A stretch of DNA of 60,867 bases from Pirellulales bacterium. GTDB taxonomy: Bacteria > Planctomycetota > Planctomycetia > Pirellulales > PALSA-1355. The stretch's first letter is position 1. The number at the start of each line of letters is the position of its first letter. The notes under the pieces are model-generated. The model was not told the origin of the DNA. It saw only the letters and a list, made by a program, of their open reading frames with translations, and did no database searches. Made by a program: the position numbers and the translations under genes. Shown in pieces: positions 34,992 to 43,187 of this stretch. The stretch lies in assembly GCA_022844125.1 (NCBI GenBank), contig JALHMI010000025.1, positions 1 to 60,867 of the forward strand. Reading direction: 5' to 3'.

Positions 34992-36011
34992 ATGCACTCC
35001 GTGCTCGCACCGCTGGTCGATTTTCGCCTGTCGAGCACCGGCGCGCTGTTGGTGGTGTTGTACGGCGTGGTGATTGGCGGGGCCTTCGGCAGTTTCTTGA
35101 ACGTCGCTGCCTACCGGTTGCCGCTGGGGATGAACCTCAGCCGGCCGGGCTCACGCTGTCCCAAATGCCAGCGGCCGATCCGACCCTGGCACAACATTCC
35201 GGTTCTCGGCTGGCTGCTGTTGCGAGGCCGCTGCCGCGATTGCGGAGCGCCGATCTCGCCGCGGTATCCGATCGTCGAGCTGCTGGTGGCCGTGGCGAGT
35301 GGGATCGTGGTGTGGAAGTCGCTAGTGCCGGCGCTGGAAAACGATGCGCCGGCATTTGCGATCGATACGATCGCCGTGGTGTTGCGGCTGGGGCTAATTT
35401 ATCTGCTGTTCACAAGCGCACTGCTGGAATTCGACGGCAGCCCGCTGCCGTTGCGGTTGAACCTCGCTGCGGTGCTCGGGCTCGTGACGCTCGCGATCCT
35501 GGTCCCCGAGCTGCGTCCGCCGCAACTGCTGTCGAATGGCACGCTGCCGCCGATCGGCATCCTGGCGTTTCCGCTGGCAGCGGCGGTTGTCTTGGGACTG
35601 CTGTCCTGGCCGCTCCTGCTACTGCCGCCGTCGGCGGGCTTTGCAAGTGCCGTCGCGCGTGGAGCGCTACTAGTACTGTTATCGCTGGTGCTCGGCGGAA
35701 TGGCCGTGATGTTTGCCGCTCTCGCGGCGGCGGTCCTGGTGCTCATCTCGATTCTGGTGCAACGCGGCTGGCCACCTGCCGGTCGACTCGGCTGGGCGGC
35801 CATGCTCTTAATGGTTACGCTGGTGTGGTTCGTGATTGCCGGACCGTATCTGGGCTCCAACGATACGGTGATCATTGGGGACGCGTTCATCGTGCCCGAT
35901 CTTCCCTGGCGTACGCTGGTTCCGGTTGGAGTGCTCACGGCTGGAGTCGTGGTCGTCGGCCGGCTGGTGCACGGGATCACGATTCGCCGAACTACGAAGT
36001 CCACACCCTAG
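34992..36011 (+). CDS. Prepilin-peptidase-like membrane protein lacking A24 aspartates
   Basis: About 339 aa. The N-terminal methyltransferase-type domain is intact: GGAFGSFLNVAAYRLP, then two CxxC pairs (CPKC and CRDC) and PRYPIVELLVA. Eight or so TM helices follow. The peptidase motif IDxDxxxLPD is LEFDGSPLPL, so the first Asp is Glu. The second motif GxGDxK is not found in the remaining helices. It is probably not an active prepilin protease; an N-methyltransferase or remodelled transport role is possible. ATG 34992 is used, because the longer GTG start at 34962 lies inside a repeat hairpin. It is 13 bases from the next gene. Confidence 0.75.
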   Translation: MHSVLAPLVDFRLSSTGALLVVLYGVVIGGAFGSFLNVAAYRLPLGMNLSRPGSRCPKCQRPIRPWHNIPVLGWLLLRGRCRDCGAPISPRYPIVELLVAVASGIVVWKSLVPALENDAPAFAIDTIAVVLRLGLIYLLFTSALLEFDGSPLPLRLNLAAVLGLVTLAILVPELRPPQLLSNGTLPPIGILAFPLAAAVVLGLLSWPLLLLPPSAGFASAVARGALLVLLSLVLGGMAVMFAALAAAVLVLISILVQRGWPPAGRLGWAAMLLMVTLVWFVIAGPYLGSNDTVIIGDAFIVPDLPWRTLVPVGVLTAGVVVVGRLVHGITIRRTTKSTP

Positions 36012-36024
36012 AGGTCCCCAGCCG

Positions 36025-37419
36025 ATGGCCACGCTCGCTTTTCATGGCGCCGCAGAGACGGTCACCGGCTCGAAATACCTGCTCGAGGCGGGCCGCTCGC
36101 GGGTGCTGATCGATTGCGGATTGTTTCAGGGACTCAAGGAACTGCGACTGCGGAACTGGGAACGTCTGCCGTTTCCACCGTCGAGTGTGGACGCGGTGGT
36201 GCTCACGCACGCCCACATCGATCACATCGGCTACCTGCCGCGGCTGGCACGAGACGGTTTTCGGGGCCCGATCTATGCCACGCCGGCTACCGAAGCGCTG
36301 GCCGAGCTCTTGCTGCTCGACTCGGCCCACAACCAGGAAGAGGAAGCCGAGTACGCCAATCGCAAAGGCTACTCGAAACACCACCCTGCTCTGCCACTGT
36401 ACGGCGCGCATGACGTCAAGCGGGCGATGAGCCGCTTTCGCACCGTGCACCGCGACGAGTGGTTCGAACCGGCCGACGGTATCCGCGTTCGCTATCACGA
36501 CACGGGCCACCTGCTCGGCTCGTCGATGGTCGAGGCCGAAGTGAGCGAAGGGGTGGAGCCCGTGCGCGTGGTGTTCTCGGGCGACGTGGGCCGCTATGGC
36601 GCCCCGCTCTATTACGATCCGCAGCCGCCGCCGACATGCGACTACCTGGTGTGCGAGAGCACGTACGGCAATCGCGATCATCCGCCGCTGGACGTGTTCG
36701 AGCAACTGGCCGAGGTCGTACATAACGCGATTGCCCGCGGCGGCGTGATGCTGATGGCGTCGTTCGCCGTAGGCCGCGCACAGCAGCTCATCTACCTGCT
36801 GCAAGTGCTGATGGATAACGGCCGGATCCCCGAGATCCCGATCATTCTCGACAGCCCGATGGCCGCGGCAGGGATGGAAATCTATCGCTATTACGCCTCG
36901 GAGCACGACCTGAGCGAAGGCCTGGCCGTGCGGTCGGATTTTCAGTTCAGCCTCGATCGGGTGGAGATCATCACCAGCGTCGGCGGCTCGAAAGCCGTCA
37001 ACAAACTGAAAGGCCCGGGCGTCATCATCTCGTCTTCCGGCATGATGACCGGCGGTCGCATCCTGCATCACTTGCGACATCGGCTGCCCGACCCAAAGAA
37101 CACAATCGTGCTGGGTGGGTTCATGGCAGCCGGCACGCGCGGGCGAGCGCTGCAGGAAGGCGCCCGCTCGATCCGGATCTTTGGCGCGGAAGTTCCGGTG
37201 CGGGCTGCGGTGGTCGAGGTCTCGCAGCTCAGCGGACACGCGGGTCGCTCGGAGCTCTTGCGCTGGCTCGAGCCGCTCCCTGCTCCGCGGCAGGTGTTCT
37301 TGACTCACGGCGAACTGGCCAGCGCCACGGCGTTCGCCGACGAGCTACGCCAGGTGCGCGGCTGGAACACACTCGTACCGAAGATGGGGCAAGTCGTCCC
37401 ACTTAACCACTCGGATTGA
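36025..37419 (+). CDS. Beta-CASP metallo-beta-lactamase RNA-processing-type protein
   Basis: About 464 aa. The MBL core has the zinc motif HAHIDHIG (His62, His64, Asp66, His67), then HDTGHLLGSS and FSGDVGRYG with the following zinc ligands. The beta-CASP region contains SPMAAAGMEIY and the C-terminal blocks ISSSGMMTGGRILHHL and QLSGHAGRSELLRWL. Family members cleave RNA (CPSF73-like, YSH1/RNase J relatives). ATG 36025 begins MATLAFHGAAETVTGS, the standard start; the frame is open further upstream. It follows the prepilin-peptidase-like gene by 13 bases and precedes the LOG gene by 7. Confidence 0.9.
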   Translation: MATLAFHGAAETVTGSKYLLEAGRSRVLIDCGLFQGLKELRLRNWERLPFPPSSVDAVVLTHAHIDHIGYLPRLARDGFRGPIYATPATEALAELLLLDSAHNQEEEAEYANRKGYSKHHPALPLYGAHDVKRAMSRFRTVHRDEWFEPADGIRVRYHDTGHLLGSSMVEAEVSEGVEPVRVVFSGDVGRYGAPLYYDPQPPPTCDYLVCESTYGNRDHPPLDVFEQLAEVVHNAIARGGVMLMASFAVGRAQQLIYLLQVLMDNGRIPEIPIILDSPMAAAGMEIYRYYASEHDLSEGLAVRSDFQFSLDRVEIITSVGGSKAVNKLKGPGVIISSSGMMTGGRILHHLRHRLPDPKNTIVLGGFMAAGTRGRALQEGARSIRIFGAEVPVRAAVVEVSQLSGHAGRSELLRWLEPLPAPRQVFLTHGELASATAFADELRQVRGWNTLVPKMGQVVPLNHSD

Positions 37420-37426
37420 GTTCGTA

Positions 37427-38263
37427 ATGAAACGCGAAGTCCCGGATGTGCAGCGGATACTCGATTCGCCCAGCTATGTGCTGGCTGAGCGCGACATCGA
37501 ACTCTTGGCCACGGAAGAATTGCGGCCGGTCCGCTTGCAGCTCGAGCTGCTCAAGCCGGAGCTCACGCTGGACAGCAAGAACATCCAGTCGACGATCGTG
37601 GTATTCGGCAGCACGCGAATTCTGGATTTGCCCCTGCTCGAAGAAAAGGAGCGGGTGCTCTCGGAAGCTCTGGCCGCGGCGCCAAAAGACAAGCGAATCG
37701 AACGCGAACTGCAGCGCACCGAGCGACTGCTCGCGAAGTATCACTATTACGAAGAAGCCCGGGCATTCACCAGGCTCGTCTCGCAGCGGGCGCCGGCCGC
37801 GGGGCAGGAGTTCGTGATCGTCACCGGCGGTGGGCCCGGCATCATGGAAGCCGCCAACCGCGGCGCCTGGGATGCCGAAGCACCCTCGATCGGGCTGAAC
37901 ATCACGCTGCCGCTCGAGCAACTGCCGAATCCTTACATCACGCCCGAGCTCTGCTTTCAGTTTCACTACTTCGCGCTTCGCAAGATGCATTTTTTGCTTC
38001 GCGCCCGGGCGCTGGTCGTGTTTCCCGGCGGGTTCGGCACGATCGACGAGCTGTTCGACGCGCTCACGCTCAGGCAAACGCGCCGCATGCAGCAAATCCC
38101 GCTCATCATGTACGGACACGAGTACTGGGAGCAGGTGCTGAACTTTCAATTCCTGGCCGACGAAGGCACGATCTCGGACGAAGACCTCGACCTGATGCGC
38201 TATGCCAATACGCCAGACGAAGCCTGGCAGCACATCGCCGACTTCTATGGATTTACACCATGA
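37427..38263 (+). CDS. LOG-family nucleotide phosphoribohydrolase-like protein
   Basis: About 278 aa. The LOG/TIGR00730 signature is complete: GGGPGIMEAANRG and PGGFGTIDELFD. LOG proteins cleave 5'-monophosphate nucleosides of cytokinin type and related nucleotides to free base and ribose phosphate. The extra 90 or so N-terminal residues (helical) place it in the longer group often annotated TIGR00730 or YgdH-like. Its stop overlaps the next ATG by four bases (ATGA), so it is translated with the SDR that follows. ATG 37427 is eight bases after the beta-CASP stop. Confidence 0.88.
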   Translation: MKREVPDVQRILDSPSYVLAERDIELLATEELRPVRLQLELLKPELTLDSKNIQSTIVVFGSTRILDLPLLEEKERVLSEALAAAPKDKRIERELQRTERLLAKYHYYEEARAFTRLVSQRAPAAGQEFVIVTGGGPGIMEAANRGAWDAEAPSIGLNITLPLEQLPNPYITPELCFQFHYFALRKMHFLLRARALVVFPGGFGTIDELFDALTLRQTRRMQQIPLIMYGHEYWEQVLNFQFLADEGTISDEDLDLMRYANTPDEAWQHIADFYGFTP

Positions 38264-39045
38264 GCACTCCCCGACCTGCCCAGACCAACGCTTCGAGCCC
38301 CGTGGCGCTGGTCACGGGTGGCGGCCGCCGCGTGGGACTCGGGATCGCACAGGCACTTGCTGCGCGCGGGTATCGACTGGCGCTGCACGCGAGTGGATCC
38401 ATTGACTCAGCCAGAAAAACGGCCGCTGAATTTACCGCAGCGGGTTGCGAATCAATTGCCGCCAGCGCCGATCTACGCGATGTTACCGCGACCAAGGCGA
38501 TGGTTGAGCAGGTGGCCGCGCACTTCGGCCGAATCGATGCGCTGGTGAACAATGCCGCGATCTGGGAATCGAAACCGCTCGACCACGTGACCCCCGAGGA
38601 CGTTCGCAAGCACTTCGAAATCAACACGCTGGGTACATTCGTCTGCGCCCAGCAGGCCGGACGACTGATGTGCGCTCAAGCAGACGGAGGCGCGATCGTG
38701 AACATTGGCGACTGGGCCATCGAGCGGCCGTATCCGGATCACGCGGCCTACTTCATCGCGAAGGGCTCGATTCCCACGCTGACGCGCACCCTGGCGGTCG
38801 AACTCGGCCTGCGAAATCCGCGGGTGCGGGTGAATGCCGTCCTGCCGGGGCCGATCCTGATCCCGGAGGGAACCACTACCGAAGAGCGGCGACGGGTAAT
38901 CGACGCCACGCTGGTCAAACGCTGGGGCACGGTCGAGGAGTTGGCCGACGCCGTGTGGCTGCTGCTCTCGAACAGCTTTATTACCGGCGTTTGTCTGCCG
39001 GTGGACGGCGGACGAAGCGTCTATGGCCCCACGGAAAGCGAATGA
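38260..39045 (+). CDS. SDR oxidoreductase, pteridine-reductase-like
   Basis: About 261 aa. The dinucleotide loop is TGGGRRVGLG; the Arg after TGGG favours NADPH. The NNAA motif is present, the catalytic Tyr and Lys lie in YFIAK, and the usual serine is replaced in the motif NIGDWA, where Asp sits. This Asp and the following ERPYP resemble pteridine/dihydromonapterin reductases (PTR1, FolM). Likely role: reduction of a pterin or another small carbonyl compound. It overlaps the LOG gene by four bases. Confidence 0.82.
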   Translation: MSTPRPAQTNASSPVALVTGGGRRVGLGIAQALAARGYRLALHASGSIDSARKTAAEFTAAGCESIAASADLRDVTATKAMVEQVAAHFGRIDALVNNAAIWESKPLDHVTPEDVRKHFEINTLGTFVCAQQAGRLMCAQADGGAIVNIGDWAIERPYPDHAAYFIAKGSIPTLTRTLAVELGLRNPRVRVNAVLPGPILIPEGTTTEERRRVIDATLVKRWGTVEELADAVWLLLSNSFITGVCLPVDGGRSVYGPTESE

Positions 39046-39085
39046 TCACGCCCGCTCAGCCCTTCGGACAATTGTTAGGGCATTA

Positions 39086-39403
39086 TTAGGACGCAGCACG
39101 AAATCCACCAAAATGGGCGGGCTGCGTTGCCTGGCGAGTCGGCGGCTGGTAGCCTTTACGGCGCAGTAGGAGTTCGATGCCCATGTCGTGCGGAAGTCGG
39201 GCGGCGCGCGTTTCGTCGCTCCAGACTTTCCGCTTACGCCGATCGGACCGCGGCCAGTTTGGGCATTTCGAACGGAACGCAGGGAGCGAAGGCTCGCAAG
39301 TTCCGGGCAGCATTTCGACGCGAAGCCCTCGACAACCCGCACACGTATCGTCGAGAGTCAATTCGCAATCCACGTCTTCGCGATGCTCCCGCGCCCCAAG
39401 CAT
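39086..39403 (-). CDS. Hypothetical small protein with CxxC
   Basis: About 105 aa. ATG 39403 has GGGGG nine bases upstream. The sequence has an orderly middle (ELTLDDTCAGCRGLRVEM, with the CAGC pair) and a basic C-terminal half (KRKVWSDETRAARLPHDMGI). I do not recognise a family. It occupies an otherwise empty 440-base gap between the SDR (convergent) and the CHAD gene (divergent), which is what a real gene would do. A longer ATG at 39457 exists. Plus-strand frames overlap it, so the strand choice rests on start context and composition. Confidence 0.45.
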   Translation of the reverse strand: MLGAREHREDVDCELTLDDTCAGCRGLRVEMLPGTCEPSLPAFRSKCPNWPRSDRRKRKVWSDETRAARLPHDMGIELLLRRKGYQPPTRQATQPAHFGGFRAAS

Positions 39404-39485
39404 CCGCTGCCCCCAACACGGCAGCCGAGTGGGCCGAGGGCGCCTTGTGTAAGCCATTCATTTGCAAGGTAGCAGGCGGCGCGGC

Positions 39486-40445
39486 ATGGGACGCAACACG
39501 AAATGGGTTGAAGGCCAGCCGGAAGAGTCGGTCGAGCTGGTTGCGCGCCGGGCGCTCGCGGCGCGGCTGGGTCGGCTGTGGCATTTTCTCGAGCGGGCCG
39601 TGCAGCACGAAGGCCGCGAGGTGGAGGACGTGCACCAACTGCGCGTGTTCACCCGCCGCTCGGCCGCGGCCATGCGGATCTTTGAAGACTGGCTGCCCGG
39701 GCGTCGCGGGCGGTGGATGCATAAGCAGCTCAAGCGGATTCGCAAAGCGGCGGGCGAAGCCCGCGATCTCGACGTCCTGCGAACTCGCTGGAACGAAGAG
39801 CTGGCGGAGTTGCCCGCCGGCCAATCCGCGATTCTGCTGGAACAGGTCAAGCGTCGCCGCCGCCGGGCGCAGTGGCCCATCGAGGACGCCTTTCACAAAC
39901 TCGCCAGCAAGCGATTTCCGCGCCGCGCGCGCAAGCTCACCAAACGCATTCGCTACCGCGGGCCCGCAGGGGGCGACTGCGGCGATCGCCTGCTGTGCGT
40001 AGCCCGTGCCTCGCTTGGCGAGTTGCTGACGCCGTACTTTAAGGTGGCCGAAAGCACGTTCGCCGATCCGGTTGAGCTGCACGCCTTTCGGATTGCAAGC
40101 AAGCAGGTCCGCTATGCGATGGAAGTTTTCGCCGGCGCGTTCGACGACAGCTTCCGCCAGCAGCTTTATCCGCTGGTGGCCGACTTGCAGGACCGGCTCG
40201 GCAAGATCAACGACCACGTCACGGCGCTGACCTATCTGACCGCCTGGCATAACGAAACCGACGCGGACGCGGTGCGGCAGGCAATCGAGGCCGGGATGCA
40301 GGTGGAACAGCAGGCGCTTGACGAAAGCCAGCGCGAGTTTCTCGAGTGGTGGTCGGCCGAAAAACGAGAGCAACTGCGGAATCAATTCGCCCGCTATGTG
40401 CCCTTCGATACGCCGCCAACGCAGGCCATCGAAGCGAGTGCCTGA
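39486..40445 (+). CDS. CHAD-domain protein
   Basis: About 319 aa, all helical and Arg/His-rich. The CHAD pattern is seen as VEDVHQLRVFTRRSAAAMRI, with the conserved His and Arg residues, and a second half around ELHAFRIASKQVRYAMEVF. CHAD domains bind polyphosphate through basic surfaces. The CYTH partner domain is absent and no polyphosphate kinase is near. ATG 39486 replaces a TTG at 39462. Role inferred: polyphosphate-associated protein. Confidence 0.88.
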   Translation: MGRNTKWVEGQPEESVELVARRALAARLGRLWHFLERAVQHEGREVEDVHQLRVFTRRSAAAMRIFEDWLPGRRGRWMHKQLKRIRKAAGEARDLDVLRTRWNEELAELPAGQSAILLEQVKRRRRRAQWPIEDAFHKLASKRFPRRARKLTKRIRYRGPAGGDCGDRLLCVARASLGELLTPYFKVAESTFADPVELHAFRIASKQVRYAMEVFAGAFDDSFRQQLYPLVADLQDRLGKINDHVTALTYLTAWHNETDADAVRQAIEAGMQVEQQALDESQREFLEWWSAEKREQLRNQFARYVPFDTPPTQAIEASA

Positions 40446-40473
40446 TCGTCCGGTTATCCTGGCGAGACTACCG

Positions 40474-40505
40474 CACGGTACTACCTCACGGTACTACCTC
40501 ACGGT
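40474..40505. repeat. Tandem 13-base repeat overlapping the PilZ-like stop
   Basis: CACGGTACTACCT occurs twice in tandem with a partial third copy (CACGGTGCG). The stop codon of the PilZ-like gene (40494-40496, minus) is inside it. Such short arrays grow or shrink by slippage, which would move the stop. Confidence 0.7.
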
Positions 40506-40943
40506 GCGTTTGATCGGCGAGGGCACCGACTGGATGAACCGTCCGCCGCTCTCGTACCAGCCGTAGCGCGTGAAGCGACACCAGGTGATGTCGATCAGGA
40601 AGCCCGCCCACAGGTGCTCGGAGGTCTCCAGCGAGGCGATCATCCGCCGGTGCGCGATCGGCGACTGGTAGTAGAAACCCAGCCCGCGCTCGGACAGCGT
40701 TTTGCCGACCACGGTCACCGATTCGTCAATCGGGGTGAGTCCGTCCGGTCCGACAGGCGTGAGATACAACAAGTGCGGATAGGGAAAGCGTTGGTCCTGC
40801 CGCTTCTCGACGATGTTCCCTTGCGGATAGACACCGACCAACACGCCCCACACCTGCTGACGAATGATCTCGTCGCTCTGCGGGTTCGGTTCGAGGATCG
40901 GGGGTGGTGGCTGAATCTGCGGAAAGGCAACGCCTGCGCTCAT
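40494..40943 (-). CDS. PilZ-like domain protein (tentative)
   Basis: About 149 aa. A proline-rich N-terminus (PPPPILEPNPQSDEI) is followed by a small beta-barrel. The pair KRQDQRFPYPHLLYLTPV and VVGKTLSERGLGFYYQSPI resembles the RxxxR and (D/N)xSxxGxxF motifs of PilZ, which bind cyclic di-GMP; here the second reads TLSERGLGF. The match is partial. ATG 40943 is preferred over GTG 41045. The C-terminal codons and stop lie in a tandem 13-base repeat. Role in c-di-GMP sensing is inference. Confidence 0.5.
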   Translation of the reverse strand: MSAGVAFPQIQPPPPILEPNPQSDEIIRQQVWGVLVGVYPQGNIVEKRQDQRFPYPHLLYLTPVGPDGLTPIDESVTVVGKTLSERGLGFYYQSPIAHRRMIASLETSEHLWAGFLIDITWCRFTRYGWYESGGRFIQSVPSPIKRTVR

Positions 40944-41191
40944 GGAGATGGGTCCGCCTGTGGAATGGAGACTTCGAGATTGCTCCGCGCGCTGCTCGCG
41001 CAGCACGCGGCCTTGGCCCGAACGGGTGACGAAGTATGAGCTCACGGATCGCAGCCGTAGCGCTGTTTCCGTGTTGCGAAGAGCTTTCCTGAACCGGTCT
41101 GCAATGCCGAGAGCAAGGCCGCGGTCAGCGTGAAGAAGGGAAGTGCGCGCTGACAGCCAAAGGATTCCTACGTCGCAATCGCGCTGCTGTC

Positions 41192-41240
41192 AAAACGGCG
41201 CTGGGAACCTTTTCTCAGAAACGGTTCCTGGCGCTGTTTT
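41192..41240. repeat. AACGG..GGAACC palindrome overlapping a stop codon
   Basis: Eighteen-base arms (AAAACGGCGCTGGGAACC and GGTTCCTGGCGCTGTTTT) pair with three mismatches around a 13-base loop. It is a relative of the 19-bp hairpin at 55606. The right arm includes the stop of the 41215 gene, so that protein's last residues (NSARNRF) come from the repeat. Confidence 0.75.
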
Positions 41241-42030
41241 CCAGGGCGGCACCGCTTTCGAGAGCCCAGAAGATCAGCGCGTCGGAAAGGTTCGAGGCGT
41301 TTTTCTCACGGGGAATTTGCTGGGTCACCGCGGCCAGGTTTTCGCGGGCCGGCCGACAGTCGGGATCGAGCGCCACGGCCTGCAAGTTTTCCCAGGCGGC
41401 CGCCGACAGTCGCCCCTGGTGAATCAGCGAAACGCCGCGATTGTAGTGCAGCACGGCGAGCAGTTTCTGCTCGTCCAGCGGCTGGCCCACAATCGCTCGA
41501 CGGCGATGTTTGGCCATTGCGGCCGAAACCTGGCCGGTGGGAACTCCCCGGTATTTCGCCCGGATCGCAAACCAATCGCGGCTGGTGGCCTCGATGTCGA
41601 TCGCCGGCAAACCCTCGACCCGGCACCAGACATGCCCCGGCACGGACATGGCCGTGGCACTCACTCCGCAGCGATCCGCGAGCAGCGTGAAGAGCACGGT
41701 CGCCGAGACGCAATTGAACGGCCCGCCGTCCATTGCCACGCCCAGATCGCTCGCGCTCGGTTCATAGCGGCCCCGCAGAATCCGCTCGTGCAGAAAAGCG
41801 TGGATCGCTTCGGCCCTCGCTTCATCGCCGGTTGCGGGCAGACGGTATTCGAGCTCTTCGGCTAACCGGTCGAGCCGCGCGAGATACGGCGAAACTTCGC
41901 CGGCCGGCACGCCGCTGGCCACGAAAATCCGCGATTCACAGGGGGCGGATGCCGCCAAGGCAGCGCTCACGCTGAGCGCGAAAATCGCCGCAAAACTCGC
42001 GGCGCGACAAGCGGTGGCTGGCGTCATCAT
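41215..42030 (-). CDS. Secreted transglutaminase-like protein
   Basis: About 271 aa with a signal peptide (AASFAAIFALSVSAALA). A papain-like/transglutaminase core is visible: Cys107 in GGPFNCVSAT, His133 in VPGHVWCRVE and Asp145 in AIDIEAT, in the right order for the Cys-His-Asp triad. The C-terminal part (about 185-250) is TPR-like (LLAVLHYNRGVSLIHQGRLS). Such proteins act as cysteine proteases or cross-linkers in the periplasm. The final residues and the stop derive from a dispersed palindrome, so the original end may have been different. Confidence 0.75.
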   Translation of the reverse strand: MMTPATACRAASFAAIFALSVSAALAASAPCESRIFVASGVPAGEVSPYLARLDRLAEELEYRLPATGDEARAEAIHAFLHERILRGRYEPSASDLGVAMDGGPFNCVSATVLFTLLADRCGVSATAMSVPGHVWCRVEGLPAIDIEATSRDWFAIRAKYRGVPTGQVSAAMAKHRRRAIVGQPLDEQKLLAVLHYNRGVSLIHQGRLSAAAWENLQAVALDPDCRPARENLAAVTQQIPREKNASNLSDALIFWALESGAALENSARNRF

Positions 42031-42325
42031 GACTTTTCCCCGATCAGCGAAGCGGCATTGCCCATTAAACCCGCTAATTGGAACTTAACCGCGCCCATGC
42101 CCGCTGGCCGGTTGCAGTGACCGGGCAAAACCTACGGATGCCCTGCGACTGCTCCGGCGGTAACGATTGCGCCGGATTTGACCTTCCGCTGCAGCCGGCC
42201 TCGGTGAGACCGGTAGAGCGTCAGAGGATGGGACCACCCACTCACGGTAGTAACGCCGCGCGGCCCAGGCCTCCTGGGGACACAGACGGTCCCAGACCCC
42301 GGCTACAGAAAGCAGGCAGCAGGCG

Positions 42326-43093
42326 TTACCTCGGCCCCATCCGCAGCGCGCCGTCCAGCCGGATCGTTTCGCCGTTGAGCATCGCATTCTCAACGATGTC
42401 GCGGGCAAGTGCCGCATACTCGCTCGGCCTGCCCAGGCGGGCCGGAAACGGCACCGCGGCCGAAAGCGCCTTTTGCATGTCGGGCGTCATGCCGGCCATC
42501 ATCGGTGTTTCGAACACGCCGGGGGCGATCGTCATCACGCGAATACCAAAGCGGGCGAGCTCGCGCGCGATCGGCAGGGTCATCGCCACGACGCCACCCT
42601 TGGAGGCCGAATACGCGGCCTGGCCGATCTGCCCGTCAAACGCCGCGACCGAGGCGGTGTTGATAATCACGCCGCGCTCGAGATCCTCGTTCGGCTCGTT
42701 GGTGGTCATTATCATCGAGGCCAGGCGAATCACGTTGAACGTGCCAATCAGGTTCACCTGAATCGTGCGGCTGAAGGCCTTCAGGTCGTGCGGGCCTTCT
42801 TTGCCGACGACGCGGCCGGCCGACGCGATGCCCGCGCAGTTGATGGCCACGTGTACGCCGCCGAACTGATTCTTGGCGGTTTCGAGCGCGGCTTGTACGC
42901 TGGCTTCATCGGTGACGTCGGTGCGCACGAACTTGGCTCGGCTGCCAAGTTCGGCGGCGGTTCGCTGGCTGACTTCTTCCTGAACATCGGCGATCAGCAC
43001 GTTGGCGCCGCTTTCCACGAACAGCCTTGCGCAGGCTGCGCCCAAACCCGATCCGCCGCCCGTGACAAAGACTGTGCTGCCGTCGACCTTCAT
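42326..43093 (-). CDS. SDR dehydrogenase, 3-hydroxyacyl-CoA dehydrogenase type 2-like
   Basis: About 255 aa. TGGGSGLG is the NAD-binding loop, Asp in IADVQ selects NAD, and the catalytic residues are Asn, Ser in [10 protein letters not shown], and Tyr/Lys in YSASK. The pattern [20 protein letters not shown] and the C-terminal [15 protein letters not shown] fit the HSD17B10-like (type 2) group, which oxidises 3-hydroxyacyl-CoA and branched substrates. ATG 43093 is preferred over the longer start at 43177. Neighbours do not include other beta-oxidation genes. The 295 bases downstream (42031-42325) hold no recognised gene. Confidence 0.88.
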   Translation of the reverse strand: MKVDGSTVFVTGGGSGLGAACARLFVESGANVLIADVQEEVSQRTAAELGSRAKFVRTDVTDEASVQAALETAKNQFGGVHVAINCAGIASAGRVVGKEGPHDLKAFSRTIQVNLIGTFNVIRLASMIMTTNEPNEDLERGVIINTASVAAFDGQIGQAAYSASKGGVVAMTLPIARELARFGIRVMTIAPGVFETPMMAGMTPDMQKALSAAVPFPARLGRPSEYAALARDIVENAMLNGETIRLDGALRMGPR

Positions 43094-43187
43094 GATGGAA
43101 CGCCGCCTGTGAAAGATGCCCGAAGAAGTGCCTTGAGACGTGCCCGCCAAATTACGGCCAGAAAGTGGCGGCGTCAACTACTTGGGA

